Source: CAWJAP01 sp963834365
Lineage (GTDB): Bacteria > Acidobacteriota > Vicinamibacteria > Vicinamibacterales > Vicinamibacteraceae
Direction: 5' to 3'
DNA: 64,000 nucleotides
Assembly (NCBI GenBank): GCA_963834365.1
Contig: CAWIBS010000030.1
Span: 434,001 to 498,000 of the forward strand
Within the stretch, counting starts at the first letter, position 1. Each line of letters starts with the position of its first letter. Positions 49,546 through 58,712 of the stretch are shown here, piece after piece. The translations under genes were made by a program, and so were the position numbers. The notes beneath the pieces are model-generated. The model did no database searches. It had not been told where the DNA came from and saw only the letters and a program-made list of their open reading frames with translations.

Positions 49546-52500
49546 CTACGCGAGATCCGAGAGTTCGGTCAGAAGACCAATTACTCGGTCGAACACCCCA
49601 CCTTCGGCGCGCGGGTCCTCCGCCGCCGGCCGCGTCAGGTTCTCTTTCGTGAATCCTGGTGTCACCTCTCCCGCCGTCGCCCGTTGTGTCCACCACGACC
49701 CGGGAGTTTTTTCTGTCTTTCGACCAAATCTTATCGGCTTTTGCTGTCCAGACTCAGACGGTCTCTGTCTAACTGACGGCACTATCGCAACTTGCCTGAT
49801 GTCGAGCTTGAGAGATGACGGCGGCTGAAGAGTGATGTCCGGACGCCTGGCCATGAGGTTGACCACGCGTGCGGGATCGATGGCCGCACCTGGCCTGAAT
49901 CTAAAGACGACCGTGGAGCCCTCCCGGTCGATGGCATCGACGCGCAGACGGTCCGCGAGCAATCGGATACTGGCGTAGCTGCCGAGGTTGAGCACCGAAA
50001 CCGGGGGAGGACCATACCGGTCGCGCACCTCGCCCATCGTGTCCTCCAGCTCCTGCTGGCTTCGTACCGCCGCGATCCGGCGGTAGACACCCAGGCGCTG
50101 GTTCATGTCGGGGATGTACGCCTCGTCGATGCGCAGGTCCACCTTCAGGTTCACCGCGGCCCTGGCATCGTCCACCAGTTCCTCGCCCTTGAGCTCGCGA
50201 ATCGTCTCCTCGAGCAGCTGCAGGTACATCTCGAAGCCGATGGTCTCGATGTGGCCGCTCTGCTCGCCGCCGAGCAGGTTGCCCGAGCCGCGAATCTCGA
50301 GATCCAGCGCCGCGACGCGGAAGCCGCTGCCCAGGTCGCTGAACTCCCGGATCGCGGCGAGCCGCTTGCGCGCGACCCCCGACAGCGCGTTGCCGGGCGG
50401 GACGAGCAGGTAGGCGTAGGCCCGCCGATCGGATCGCCCGACGCGCCCGCGCAGCTGATAGAGCTGCGCCAGCCCGTACCGATCCGCGCGGTTGATGATC
50501 ATCGTGTTCGCGTTGGGGATGTCGAGACCGTTCTCGATGATCGTCGTCGCGACCAGGACGTCGAACTCCCGCCCGACGAATCCGACCATCACCTTCTCCA
50601 GCTCGCCTTCTCCCATCTGCCCGTGGCCGATGCCGAGCCGCGCCTCGGGCACGAGCCGGTGCAGCAGGTTGGCCATCGAGTAGATCGACTCGACGCGGTT
50701 GTGGACGAAATAGATCTGGCCGTGGCGCTCGATCTCGTGCCGGATCGCGTCGGCAATCACCCGCTGATCGAAGGTGACGACGCTGGTCTGGATCGCGAGG
50801 CGATCGCGCGGCGGCGTCTCGATGATCGACATGTCGCGGATGCCGACCAGCGACATGTTCAGCGTCCGCGGGATCGGCGTGGCGCTCATGGTCAGCACGT
50901 CGACCTTCCGCCGGATCTGCTTCAATCGCTCCTTGTGGGCGACGCCGAACCGCTGCTCCTCGTCAACGACCACGAGGCCGAGGTCCTGGAACGTCACGTC
51001 CTTCGACAGGAGGCGGTGCGTGCCGACGATGATGTCCACCTTGCCTTCAGCGACCTGGGACAGCACCTGCTTCTGCTCCAGCGGTGATCGGAACCGGCTC
51101 ACCATGTCGATGCGGACCGGGAATGCCGCGAACCGCGACTGCAACGTCTTGACGTGCTGGAACGCGAGTACCGTCGTCGGCGCCAGGACTGCCACCTGCT
51201 TGCCGTCCATGACGGTCTTGAACGCCGCCCGCATCGCGACTTCGGTCTTGCCGTAGCCGACGTCGCCGCACAGCAGGCGGTCCATCGGCACGCCCGACTC
51301 CATGTCGGCCTTGATGTCGGCGATCGCCGTCCGCTGGTCGTTCGTCAGCTCGTACTCGAAGGCGTTCTCGAACTCCTCCTGCCAGTGGGTGTCGGCGCTG
51401 AACGCATGGCCGGGCATCGCGCGGCGCGCGGCGTAGAGCTTCAGGAGCTCGTCGGCCATGTCGCGCATGGCCTTCTTGACGCGCGTCTTTGCCTTGTCCC
51501 ACGTCGTCCCGCCCAGCCGGTCGAGCGACGGCCTCGCCCCGCCGGAGTACTTCTGCACGAGGTCGAGGCGCTCGACCGGAACGAACAGCTTGTCGTCGCC
51601 CGCGTACCGCAGCTCCATGAACTCCTGCACGTCGGCGGCGCTGACTGTGATCTTCTTCAGGCCGACGAACATCCCGACCCCGTGATCGACGTGCACGACG
51701 TGGCTGCCGATCTTGAGGTCGCGGAAGTCGGAGAAGAATCGTCCCTTCGCGCCCAACCCGCCTGGCCCGGCAGTCTGGGCCCGGTCGCGGCGCACGCGCT
51801 CCTCGTCGAAGACGTCGGTCTCCGCGTAGACCTGCAGCGCCGCGTCAGGCAGCCGGAAGCCCTCGTCGAGGCTGCCGGTCGCGACCAGGACGGCGGCCGC
51901 GCGCGTGCTCTCCGCCGCATCGACCGGCAGGGCCACGATGTCGTACTCGCGAAGCAGTTCGAGGGTACGTTCCGCGCGGCCAGGCGTCGCCGCGACGAAA
52001 AGCGCGGTTTCCCCCGCCTCCCGCGCCCGCCGCAGATCGGCCACCCAGTCGGAGATCCGGCCGTGGTACTTCGGCACGACCTGACACGCGACATGTCGTC
52101 GATCGTGCGGCTGCCGCTCCGCATCGACCAGCTCGAGCTCCTCGAGCCTCGCCGCCCTGGCGAGCGCGCCGGCCACCTCCCCCCAGGAGACGAACAACAC
52201 CTCGGGCGCTGGAACCGTGCGGCCCTGCGCGACTGCCTCCTCGTAGCTCGCCCTGACGTCGGTCTCGTGCCCGGCGCCCTGGCGATCGACGTCGGCGCCG
52301 TCGAACACGACGATGCGCGCGCCGGCGTCGGCGGCGGCGCCGAGCACGGTCGTGGAGCGGTCGAACTGGTCCGGTGGATCGTCCACCGGGTCGACGTCGC
52401 CGGGCAGCACCTCACGCAGCGGCAGGATCGTCACGGCGTCGAGCGTTTCGATCGAACGCTGTGTCGTCGCGTCGAACCGCCGGATCGATTCGACCGTGTC

Positions 52501-53121
52501 GCCGATGAACTCGACGCGGATCGGATGCGCCTCGCCGGGCGGGAATACGTCCACGACCCCGCCGCGCGCACAGAACTCGCCGTGCTGATCGACGGGATCC
52601 TCGCGCGTGAAGCCGGATGCCGACAGCCGATCGCCGAACGCCACCGGGTCGAGCTCGGCGCCGGTGCGCAGCTCGACGGCCGCGGCGCGCAGCCGTTCCG
52701 GCGCGCTCGTGCGCGGCGTCAAGGCGACGGCGGAGACCACCACGAGACGCGCCTCGCGCGTGGCAAGGGCATGGAGCGCGCGCGCGCGCGCGGATGTCAC
52801 GTCCAGGTGCGGCTCGAGCGCTCGATAGGGATCGACCTCATGGGACGGGCATGCCAGCACGGCACGCGCTGCCTGCGTCGCGCTCCATCCCTGCAACGCA
52901 CCGAGAAAGAACCGCGCATCGTCCACCACCGCGTCGATGTCGCGATCGGCCGGGACGACAGCCACGACGGCCGCCCTGGCCGCCAGTGCAGACACGGCGA
53001 GCGCCCGCGCCGATCGCGTCAGTCCCGAGACCACACCCGAGAGCACATCGAGGCGTGCGCGATCGATGGCGCCGTACAGCAGCGCTCGAAGTGAGAGTGA
53101 TGAAGCCGCGGGGACTGCCAT
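49546..53121 (-). CDS. mfd: Transcription-repair coupling factor Mfd
   Basis: Intact, 1191 residues. Mfd removes stalled RNA polymerase at lesions and recruits UvrA. The UvrB-like N-terminal region is followed by the RNA-polymerase-interacting domain (LKIGSHVVHVDHGVGMFVGLKKI). The SF2 translocase then has DRLLCGDVGYGKTEVAM, LAPTTVLAFQH, VVVDEEQRFGVAHKE, MSATPIPRTLNMSLVGIRD and QLRGRVGRSDRRAYAYLL, with a TRCF domain at the end. The last 50 residues are basic and unlike other Mfd proteins. It is notable for being unbroken over 3.6 kb. A palindrome lies in its leader. Confidence 0.97.
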   Translation of the reverse strand: MAVPAASSLSLRALLYGAIDRARLDVLSGVVSGLTRSARALAVSALAARAAVVAVVPADRDIDAVVDDARFFLGALQGWSATQAARAVLACPSHEVDPYRALEPHLDVTSARARALHALATREARLVVVSAVALTPRTSAPERLRAAAVELRTGAELDPVAFGDRLSASGFTREDPVDQHGEFCARGGVVDVFPPGEAHPIRVEFIGDTVESIRRFDATTQRSIETLDAVTILPLREVLPGDVDPVDDPPDQFDRSTTVLGAAADAGARIVVFDGADVDRQGAGHETDVRASYEEAVAQGRTVPAPEVLFVSWGEVAGALARAARLEELELVDAERQPHDRRHVACQVVPKYHGRISDWVADLRRAREAGETALFVAATPGRAERTLELLREYDIVALPVDAAESTRAAAVLVATGSLDEGFRLPDAALQVYAETDVFDEERVRRDRAQTAGPGGLGAKGRFFSDFRDLKIGSHVVHVDHGVGMFVGLKKITVSAADVQEFMELRYAGDDKLFVPVERLDLVQKYSGGARPSLDRLGGTTWDKAKTRVKKAMRDMADELLKLYAARRAMPGHAFSADTHWQEEFENAFEYELTNDQRTAIADIKADMESGVPMDRLLCGDVGYGKTEVAMRAAFKTVMDGKQVAVLAPTTVLAFQHVKTLQSRFAAFPVRIDMVSRFRSPLEQKQVLSQVAEGKVDIIVGTHRLLSKDVTFQDLGLVVVDEEQRFGVAHKERLKQIRRKVDVLTMSATPIPRTLNMSLVGIRDMSIIETPPRDRLAIQTSVVTFDQRVIADAIRHEIERHGQIYFVHNRVESIYSMANLLHRLVPEARLGIGHGQMGEGELEKVMVGFVGREFDVLVATTIIENGLDIPNANTMIINRADRYGLAQLYQLRGRVGRSDRRAYAYLLVPPGNALSGVARKRLAAIREFSDLGSGFRVAALDLEIRGSGNLLGGEQSGHIETIGFEMYLQLLEETIRELKGEELVDDARAAVNLKVDLRIDEAYIPDMNQRLGVYRRIAAVRSQQELEDTMGEVRDRYGPPPVSVLNLGSYASIRLLADRLRVDAIDREGSTVVFRFRPGAAIDPARVVNLMARRPDITLQPPSSLKLDIRQVAIVPSVRQRPSESGQQKPIRFGRKTEKTPGSWWTQRATAGEVTPGFTKENLTRPAAEDPRAEGGVFDRVIGLLTELSDLA

Positions 53122-53128
53122 GCTCGGC

Positions 53129-53158
53129 CGGACAGCGATGTCCGAACTGTCAATTGTA
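53129..53158 (-). promoter_or_regulatory. mfd leader: palindrome and -10 element
   Basis: TACAAT on the minus strand (53158-53153) lies 32 bases upstream of the ATG and is a good -10; no -35 is clear. CGGACA-GCGA-TGTCCG (53129-53144) is a perfect 6-bp inverted repeat between it and the gene, suited to an operator. The 72 bases beyond are GACTGGGGG-type micro-repeats. Confidence 0.4.
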
Positions 53159-53230
53159 GGCGACTGGGGGACTAGGCGACTGGGCGACTGGGGACTGGGG
53201 GCTGGGGACTGGTGCGGCTGGTGCGGCTAG
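53159..53230. repeat. GCGACTGGGGG-type micro-repeats
   Basis: Runs of GCGACTGGGCGACTGGGG and GGGGGCTGGGGACTGG variants upstream of mfd. Same general style as the other intergenic clusters but a different word. Confidence 0.5.
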
Positions 53231-53305
53231 GGCGAAACCACGGAAGGGATGCGCGGTGATGACCCGGTCGGTTCCGCGACTCCAAGGCCCGGCCTCCCAG
53301 CCGCT

Positions 53306-53788
53306 CTACAAGCGCTCTATCTTTTCGATGATCGCTGAGCTCGAGTGCCCGGCGATGAGGTCGATCCTCACGACCCGGCCGCCGCGAGCCTCGACCGTGT
53401 CCCGGCCGACGATGGCGTCCGCGGCCCAGTCGGCCCCTTTCACGAGAACATCGGGTTGAATGCGCCTGACGATGTCGGCCGGCGTCTCGTCGCCGAAGAT
53501 CAGCGCCGCATCCACGACCGCAAGCGCTGCCACCAGCTCGACACGTTCGTGCTCAGGGAGGACCGGGCGGCCGGGACCCTTGTTGGCGCGGACGGACAGA
53601 TCGGAGTTCACGGCGACGATGAGCACGTCTCCCTCGCGTCGGGCCGCCTCGAGGTAGCGCACGTGCCCGGGATGGAGCAGGTCGAAGACACCGTTGGTGA
53701 ACACCACGCGCCGGCCGCGCGCCCGTTGAGCCTCGGCCCAGGTTGCCGCATCGTCCACGGTCAGCACGGGAGCGGGCGCGGTGCGCAT
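53306..53788 (-). CDS. hldE: D-glycero-beta-D-manno-heptose 1-phosphate adenylyltransferase
   Basis: 160 residues, the cytidylyltransferase-like half of HldE (RfaE2): RRVVFTNGVFDLLHPGHVRYLEAARREGD with the HxGH nucleotidyl-transfer motif, then VKGADWAADAIVGRD and LIAGHSSSAIIEKI. It makes ADP-heptose for LPS core. The kinase half (RfaE1) is not in the window. Neighbours are Wzm/Wzt, so a lipopolysaccharide cluster is likely. Confidence 0.93.
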   Translation of the reverse strand: MRTAPAPVLTVDDAATWAEAQRARGRRVVFTNGVFDLLHPGHVRYLEAARREGDVLIVAVNSDLSVRANKGPGRPVLPEHERVELVAALAVVDAALIFGDETPADIVRRIQPDVLVKGADWAADAIVGRDTVEARGGRVVRIDLIAGHSSSAIIEKIERL

Positions 53789-53808
53789 GACTGGTTCCCG
53801 GTCTCGAA

Positions 53809-55146
53809 CTAGAGGCGCGGGAGCAGCTTGACGCCGTCGGAGAACACCCACCGGTGGTGCGGACGATAGATGCCCACGTCCTTCGTGCGCGACTTCACCC
53901 GGAAGGTGTACAGCAGCCGGTGGTAGTCGTAGGGATAGCCGTCGCGACGATGAACCGCCACGTCGATCTTGTAGGTGCCCTCGGTCAGGTCGAGGGACTC
54001 GATGACGAAGTCCACCTGGCCCGACCCGCGGATTTCCTGGCCGGTCAGCTCCTCGAGCTCGGTATTCGTTCCATAGCAGCACACGCCGTCGGCGTTGAAC
54101 AGGCCGAACCCGAAGACGAAGTCGGTCACCGGCTCCGCGGCGCGGACATCGAGGCGTACGATCAGGCGCTCGCCGGAGTGGAAGACATGCCCGGCCGTCC
54201 CGTCCTGGCCCAGGAACGCGACGCCCGTAATCTCCGCTTCCTTCGATCCCCAGCGCCCTGCGGACGCGAGGAACATGTCCTGGGGAGTTCCCTCACCGAT
54301 GGTGACCGGATCGTCGGGTGCCTCAACCGGGACCGCGGCCTCCGGCTGGCCCACGGCGTCCCGCGCCCTGGCGTCGTCGGCCGCCAGTTGCACCTCCTCG
54401 CCCTTCTCGACGGCGGTGATGTAAGCGCCAACGACGCGGCGGGGATCGCCCGTGGCACGCACGCGTCCCTGTTCGAACCAGAGGGCTTCGTCACAGAAGC
54501 GCTCGACGAGGCCGAGCGAATGCGTGACCAGCAGGACGGTCTTGCCGCGCCGCCGGAAGTCGCTGAACTTGTCGAGGCACTTGTGCGTGAAGCCGGCATC
54601 GCCCACCGCCAGGACCTCGTCGACGAGCAGGACATCGGGATCGACGTGGATCGCCACGGCAAACCCCAGCCGCATGTACATGCCGGACGAATACGTCTTC
54701 ACCGGGGCGTCGATGAAGTCCTCGAGCTCGGCGAACTCGACAATCTCGTCGAAGCGCTTCGTGATCTCCTTCTTCGACAATCCGAGCATGATGCCGTTGA
54801 TGAAGACGTTCTCGCGGCCGGAGATCTCCGGGTGGAAGCCCGCCCCGAGCTCGATCAGCGCGGAAATCCGGCCCGTCACCGTCACCGATCCGCGCGTCGG
54901 GCGGGTGATGCCGGCGACGCACTTCAGCATCGTGCTCTTGCCGGATCCGTTCGGCCCGATGATGCCGTAGGTGCGACCGGCCGCGACGTCGAACGAGACG
55001 TCCCGCAGTGCCTCGAAGGTCTCGTCGGGCCGGAGATCGGTGACGAAGCTGCCCGACAGAATCGCGCTCTTGAGCGTCGCGAACTGGCGCCGGCGCCCGT
55101 AGCGCCGGTAGACCTTGCTCACGTTGCGCACTTCGATCGCGTTCAC
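53809..55146 (-). CDS. wzt: Polysaccharide export ABC transporter ATP-binding protein with C-terminal Wzt domain
   Basis: 445 residues from a GTG at 55146 with GGAGG seven bases upstream. ABC ATPase: Walker A GPNGSGKS (about 71-78), signature YSSGMYMRLGFAVA, Walker B DVLLVDEVLAVGD and switch VTHSLGLVERF. From about residue 295 a beta-sandwich domain follows (FLASAGRWGSKEAEITGVAFLG, VIESLDLTEGTYKIDVAVHRRDG), the Wzt carbohydrate-binding domain that recognises capped O-antigen. It pairs with the permease upstream, whose stop lies just before this start. Confidence 0.92.
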   Translation of the reverse strand: MNAIEVRNVSKVYRRYGRRRQFATLKSAILSGSFVTDLRPDETFEALRDVSFDVAAGRTYGIIGPNGSGKSTMLKCVAGITRPTRGSVTVTGRISALIELGAGFHPEISGRENVFINGIMLGLSKKEITKRFDEIVEFAELEDFIDAPVKTYSSGMYMRLGFAVAIHVDPDVLLVDEVLAVGDAGFTHKCLDKFSDFRRRGKTVLLVTHSLGLVERFCDEALWFEQGRVRATGDPRRVVGAYITAVEKGEEVQLAADDARARDAVGQPEAAVPVEAPDDPVTIGEGTPQDMFLASAGRWGSKEAEITGVAFLGQDGTAGHVFHSGERLIVRLDVRAAEPVTDFVFGFGLFNADGVCCYGTNTELEELTGQEIRGSGQVDFVIESLDLTEGTYKIDVAVHRRDGYPYDYHRLLYTFRVKSRTKDVGIYRPHHRWVFSDGVKLLPRL

Positions 55147-55148
55147 CG

Positions 55149-55943
55149 TCAGACCTCCTCCGCAAAGGAGTCGCGCAGCCGGTCGAACAGGAAGTAGCCG
55201 GCGAAGAACAGCGCCACCGCCCCGACGGCCAGCGCCACGAGCCACTTCCAGTGGCCGAACGGCCCGTTGTAGAAGAGGATCTCCTGGTACGAAATCGCGA
55301 GGTGCGTGAACGGATTCAGGTTCAGGAACTGGCGCGCATACGCCGGCGCCTGATTCATCTGGTAGATGATCGGCGTCGCGAAGAACCAGAACGTGAGCAG
55401 GTTGGCCAGAATGTCCTTGATGTCGCGGAAATGGACCGTCAGCGCCGACACGATGAGCGAAAGACCCACGGTCAAGAGGAACTGCACGAACACGACGACG
55501 GGGAACCACGCCAGCTCGCCGAGGGTCAGCGGCCGCCAGTACCAGACCAGGAATCCCACCAGGATCGGCAAGCCGAGGAAGAAGTGGACCATGTTGGCCA
55601 GCACGGTGACCAGCGGCAGGATCTCCGCCGGAAACAGGACCTTCTTGATCAGGTTCCCGTGCGCGATCAGCACGTTCGCAGACTCGGCGATGGACGAGGA
55701 AAACCACGTCCACGGCAGCAGCCCGCAGAACATGAAGAGCGCGTAGGGCTCCATTTCCGGCGGGTGTGTGCCTGGCAGCACCACCGCAAAGACGAAGGAG
55801 TAGACCAGGAGCAGGAGCAGCGGATTGATGAAGGACCAGAAGAACCCGAGCACCGACCCGCGGTAGCGGGCCTTCAGCTCGCGCGCTACCAGGCTCTGGA
55901 TCAGCCCGCGGTAGCGCAGGAGCTGCCTGAGGTTATGCAGCAT
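55149..55943 (-). CDS. wzm: ABC-2 type polysaccharide/O-antigen exporter permease
   Basis: Intact, 264 residues with about six membrane helices. It starts with a cytoplasmic amphipathic segment (GLIQSLVARELKARYRGSVLGFFWSFINPLLLLLVYSFVFAVVLPG), then has LIKKVLFPAEILPLVTVLANMVHFFLG, HFRDIKDILANLLTFWFFATPIIYQ and a final helix LFFAGYFLFDRLR. This is the Wzm pattern. The start overlaps the end of the phosphatase gene by 11 bases. Confidence 0.93.
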   Translation of the reverse strand: MLHNLRQLLRYRGLIQSLVARELKARYRGSVLGFFWSFINPLLLLLVYSFVFAVVLPGTHPPEMEPYALFMFCGLLPWTWFSSSIAESANVLIAHGNLIKKVLFPAEILPLVTVLANMVHFFLGLPILVGFLVWYWRPLTLGELAWFPVVVFVQFLLTVGLSLIVSALTVHFRDIKDILANLLTFWFFATPIIYQMNQAPAYARQFLNLNPFTHLAISYQEILFYNGPFGHWKWLVALAVGAVALFFAGYFLFDRLRDSFAEEV

Positions 55944-56703
55944 CGAGTTGCACGATCAGGGTGGTGACGTTGTCGGGGCCGCCTCCGTCGTTGGCCTCCT
56001 GGACCAGCGCCTCGCACGCGGCACCCAGGTCGGCGTGCTCGGCGAGCAGGGCGGCGATGCGCGCGTCGGAAACCACCGAAGACAGCCCGTCCGAGCACAG
56101 CAGCAGCGAGTCGCCCGCCCTGAGCGTCACCGTCTGCACATCGACCTCGGGATCGTCTCCGCCCGACAGCGCGCGGGTCACCACGTTCCGCCACGGATGC
56201 GTGCGCGCCTCACCCGGTGTGAGCAGGCCGGCGCGCACCTGTTCCTCCACCCACGAGTGATCCTGCGTCATCCGCTGCAGCGTTCCGTCGCGCCACAGAT
56301 AGATGCGCGAGTCCCCGACGTGCGCGACGATCGCCTGCTCCCCCTCGCTCAGGAGAATCGCCGAGGCCGTCGTCGCCATGCCGCGAAGATCCAGGCTGCC
56401 CGCCACTTCGCGGGCGAGACGCTGGTTCGCCATCAGAAACGCGCCCTTCATGCGGTTCCCGGCGACGCCGAGGGAGAGATCGAAGGCGTGGGGCCAGGTC
56501 GTCTGGAGGTCGGCCGACACGGTCAGGCCGATGAACGATTCGATCGCGTCAACGACGATGCGCGAGGCCACCTCGCCGGCCACGTGTCCGCCCATGCCGT
56601 CGGCGACGACGAACAACCCCAGATCGGGGCGGGTGCAGAAGCTGTCCTCGTTCGACGCGCGTCGGATGCCCGGATCCGTCCGCGCAGCCCAGGTCACCGG
56701 CAT
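55933..56703 (-). CDS. PP2C-type protein phosphatase (Stp/PrpC-like)
   Basis: About 256 residues from the ATG at 56703; a GTG at 56721 is an alternative. Metal-binding PP2C motifs are RRASNEDSF, VVADGMGGHVAGEVASR, GMATTASAILL, AHVGDSRIYLW, LLLCSDGLSSVV and the Asp in GGGPDNVTTLIV. It dephosphorylates Ser/Thr, usually reversing a Hanks-type kinase; no such kinase is in the window. It overlaps the permease start. Confidence 0.93.
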   Translation of the reverse strand: MPVTWAARTDPGIRRASNEDSFCTRPDLGLFVVADGMGGHVAGEVASRIVVDAIESFIGLTVSADLQTTWPHAFDLSLGVAGNRMKGAFLMANQRLAREVAGSLDLRGMATTASAILLSEGEQAIVAHVGDSRIYLWRDGTLQRMTQDHSWVEEQVRAGLLTPGEARTHPWRNVVTRALSGGDDPEVDVQTVTLRAGDSLLLCSDGLSSVVSDARIAALLAEHADLGAACEALVQEANDGGGPDNVTTLIVQLDAA

Positions 56704-56771
56704 AGGCCTGAGTCTCCACAAAGCCCGACTACCCGCGCCGGTGTGCTCGTGACTGTCATTCAGTGAGTCGC

Positions 56772-57197
56772 CTACGCCTTCTTCGCGTGCGAAGTGGCCG
56801 CGACCTGGAGTCGCACGGCCGCCTTGGCCAGCGACTGTCGCGCCAGTTCGATGTCGGTGTCGGGTCCGGGGTGGGCCAGACGCTCGGCGGCACGCTGGCG
56901 GGCGTTCTCGGCCTGCGCGACGTCGATGCGCTCCGCCCGCTCGGCCATCCGGGCCAGCACGGTCACGCGATCCGGCAGCACCTCCGCGAAGCCCAGGGCC
57001 ACCGCGACGTAGTGCTTCTGGTCACCCTGGCGATACCACAACGCACCAATCGTCAGGGTCGTGAGCAGCGGCGTGTGACCGGGCAGCACGCCGAGCTCGC
57101 CTTTGGTCGCCGGCAGGACGACCTCGTCGACCGTCTCGCGGACGATCGGCTGGTCGGGCGTCACGATCTCGAGCGCAAGCGCCTTCGGCAGCGACAT
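56772..57197 (-). CDS. atpC: ATP synthase F1 epsilon subunit
   Basis: 141 residues: LPKALALEIVTPDQPIVRETVDEVVLPATKGELGVLPGHTPLLTTL is the beta-sandwich start, and VALGFAEVLPDRVTVLARMAERAERIDVAQAENARQRA leads into the C-terminal helices. It follows atpD by six bases and ends the atp operon. Confidence 0.95.
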   Translation of the reverse strand: MSLPKALALEIVTPDQPIVRETVDEVVLPATKGELGVLPGHTPLLTTLTIGALWYRQGDQKHYVAVALGFAEVLPDRVTVLARMAERAERIDVAQAENARQRAAERLAHPGPDTDIELARQSLAKAAVRLQVAATSHAKKA

Positions 57198-57203
57198 GGC
57201 GGG

Positions 57204-58664
57204 CTACTGCTGCGCCTTGCGCGCGCGCTCGGCATTCTCGAGCACCTCGTCGATGCCGCCGGCCATGTAGAAGGCCTGCTCCGGAATCTCGTCGTGTTTG
57301 CCGTCCACGATCTCCTTGAAGCCGCGGATCGTATCGGCGATCGGCACGTACTTCCCCTTGCGGCCGGTGAACTGCTCGGCGACGAAGAACGGCTGCGAGA
57401 GGAAATTCCGGATCTTTCGCGCCCGGGCCACCGTCTGCTTGTCGTCCTCCGACAGCTCGTCGATGCCGAGGATCGCGATGATGTCCTGGAGATCCTTGTA
57501 GCGCTGCAGCACCTGCTTGACCTGGCGGGCCACGTTGTAGTGCTCCTCGCCGATCACACGCGGGTCGAGGATGCGCGACGACGATGCGAGGGGATCGACC
57601 GCCGGATAGATCCCGAGCTCGGAGATCGCGCGCGAGAGGTTCGTCGTCGCGTCGAGGTGCGCGAAGGTGGTGGCCGGTGCCGGGTCGGTGTAGTCGTCCG
57701 CCGGCACGTAGATGGCCTGGACCGAGGTGATCGAGCCCTTCTTCGTCGACGTAATCCGCTCCTGGAGCGCCCCCATCTCGGTGAGGAGCGTCGGCTGATA
57801 GCCGACGGCCGAGGGCATCCGGCCGAGCAGCGCCGAGACCTCGGAGCCCGCCTGCGTGAAGCGGAAGATGTTGTCGATGAAGAGAAGAACGTCCTTGCCT
57901 TCGGCGTCGCGGAAATACTCCGCGACGGTGAGGCCGGTCAGCCCGACGCGAAGACGCGCCCCGGGCGGCTCGGTCATCTGGCCGTAGATGAGCGCCACAC
58001 GGGAGTTCTTGTAGTCGTCCGGCTTGATGACGCCGCTCTCCTGCATCTCGAGCCAGAGGTCGTTGCCCTCGCGCGTGCGCTCACCGACGCCGGCAAAGAC
58101 CGACACGCCGGCGTGCTTGAGCGCGATGTTGTTGATCAGCTCCATGATGACGACGGTCTTGCCGACACCGGCGCCGCCGAACAGGCCGATCTTGCCGCCC
58201 TTGAGATAGGGCTCGAGCAGGTCGACCACCTTGATGCCCGTTTCGAACATCTCGAGCGAGGTGGATTGATCTTCGAGCGTCGGCGCGGGCCGGTGAATCG
58301 GCCAGCGCTCCGCCGACTCCACCGGCCGATCCGGGAAGTCCACCGGTTCGCCGAGCACGTTCAGCACCCGCCCCAGCGTCTGCGGCCCGACCGGCACCGA
58401 GATCGGCGCGCCGAGATCCTCGACCGGCAGGCCGCGCTGAAGGCCGTCGGTCGGCTGCATCGCAATCGCCCGGACCCGGTTCTCACCGATGTGCTGCGCC
58501 ACTTCGCAGATGATGTTCACGGGATCACCGCCGGCGCCGGTGTCGCCGGTGATGCGGACAGCGTTGTAGATCGCCGGGAGTTTCCCGGCGGCGAATTCGA
58601 CGTCCACCACCGGTCCGATGATCTGGACCACGGTGCCCGTCGTTGTTAGGGTCTCCACTGCCAT
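57204..58664 (-). CDS. atpD: ATP synthase F1 beta subunit
   Basis: Intact, about 486 residues from the ATG at 58664 with GGGAGAG upstream. Catalytic motifs are the P-loop GGAGVGKTVV, the Glu in GVGERTREGNDLW, DNIFRFTQAGSEVSALLGRMPSAVGYQP, and the YVPADDYTDPAP segment. The start was moved from 58703 because homologues begin near ETLTTTGTVVQIIGPVVDVEF. Confidence 0.97.
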   Translation of the reverse strand: MAVETLTTTGTVVQIIGPVVDVEFAAGKLPAIYNAVRITGDTGAGGDPVNIICEVAQHIGENRVRAIAMQPTDGLQRGLPVEDLGAPISVPVGPQTLGRVLNVLGEPVDFPDRPVESAERWPIHRPAPTLEDQSTSLEMFETGIKVVDLLEPYLKGGKIGLFGGAGVGKTVVIMELINNIALKHAGVSVFAGVGERTREGNDLWLEMQESGVIKPDDYKNSRVALIYGQMTEPPGARLRVGLTGLTVAEYFRDAEGKDVLLFIDNIFRFTQAGSEVSALLGRMPSAVGYQPTLLTEMGALQERITSTKKGSITSVQAIYVPADDYTDPAPATTFAHLDATTNLSRAISELGIYPAVDPLASSSRILDPRVIGEEHYNVARQVKQVLQRYKDLQDIIAILGIDELSEDDKQTVARARKIRNFLSQPFFVAEQFTGRKGKYVPIADTIRGFKEIVDGKHDEIPEQAFYMAGGIDEVLENAERARKAQQ

Positions 58665-58712
58665 GACTTCGAGCTCTCCCGGCGCGGCCGACGCCGCGCC
58701 CACCTGCTGCGC

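Noticed and set aside
51154..53094. A 646-codon plus-strand frame over mfd
   Set aside because: Antisense to an intact conserved gene with no supporting feature.
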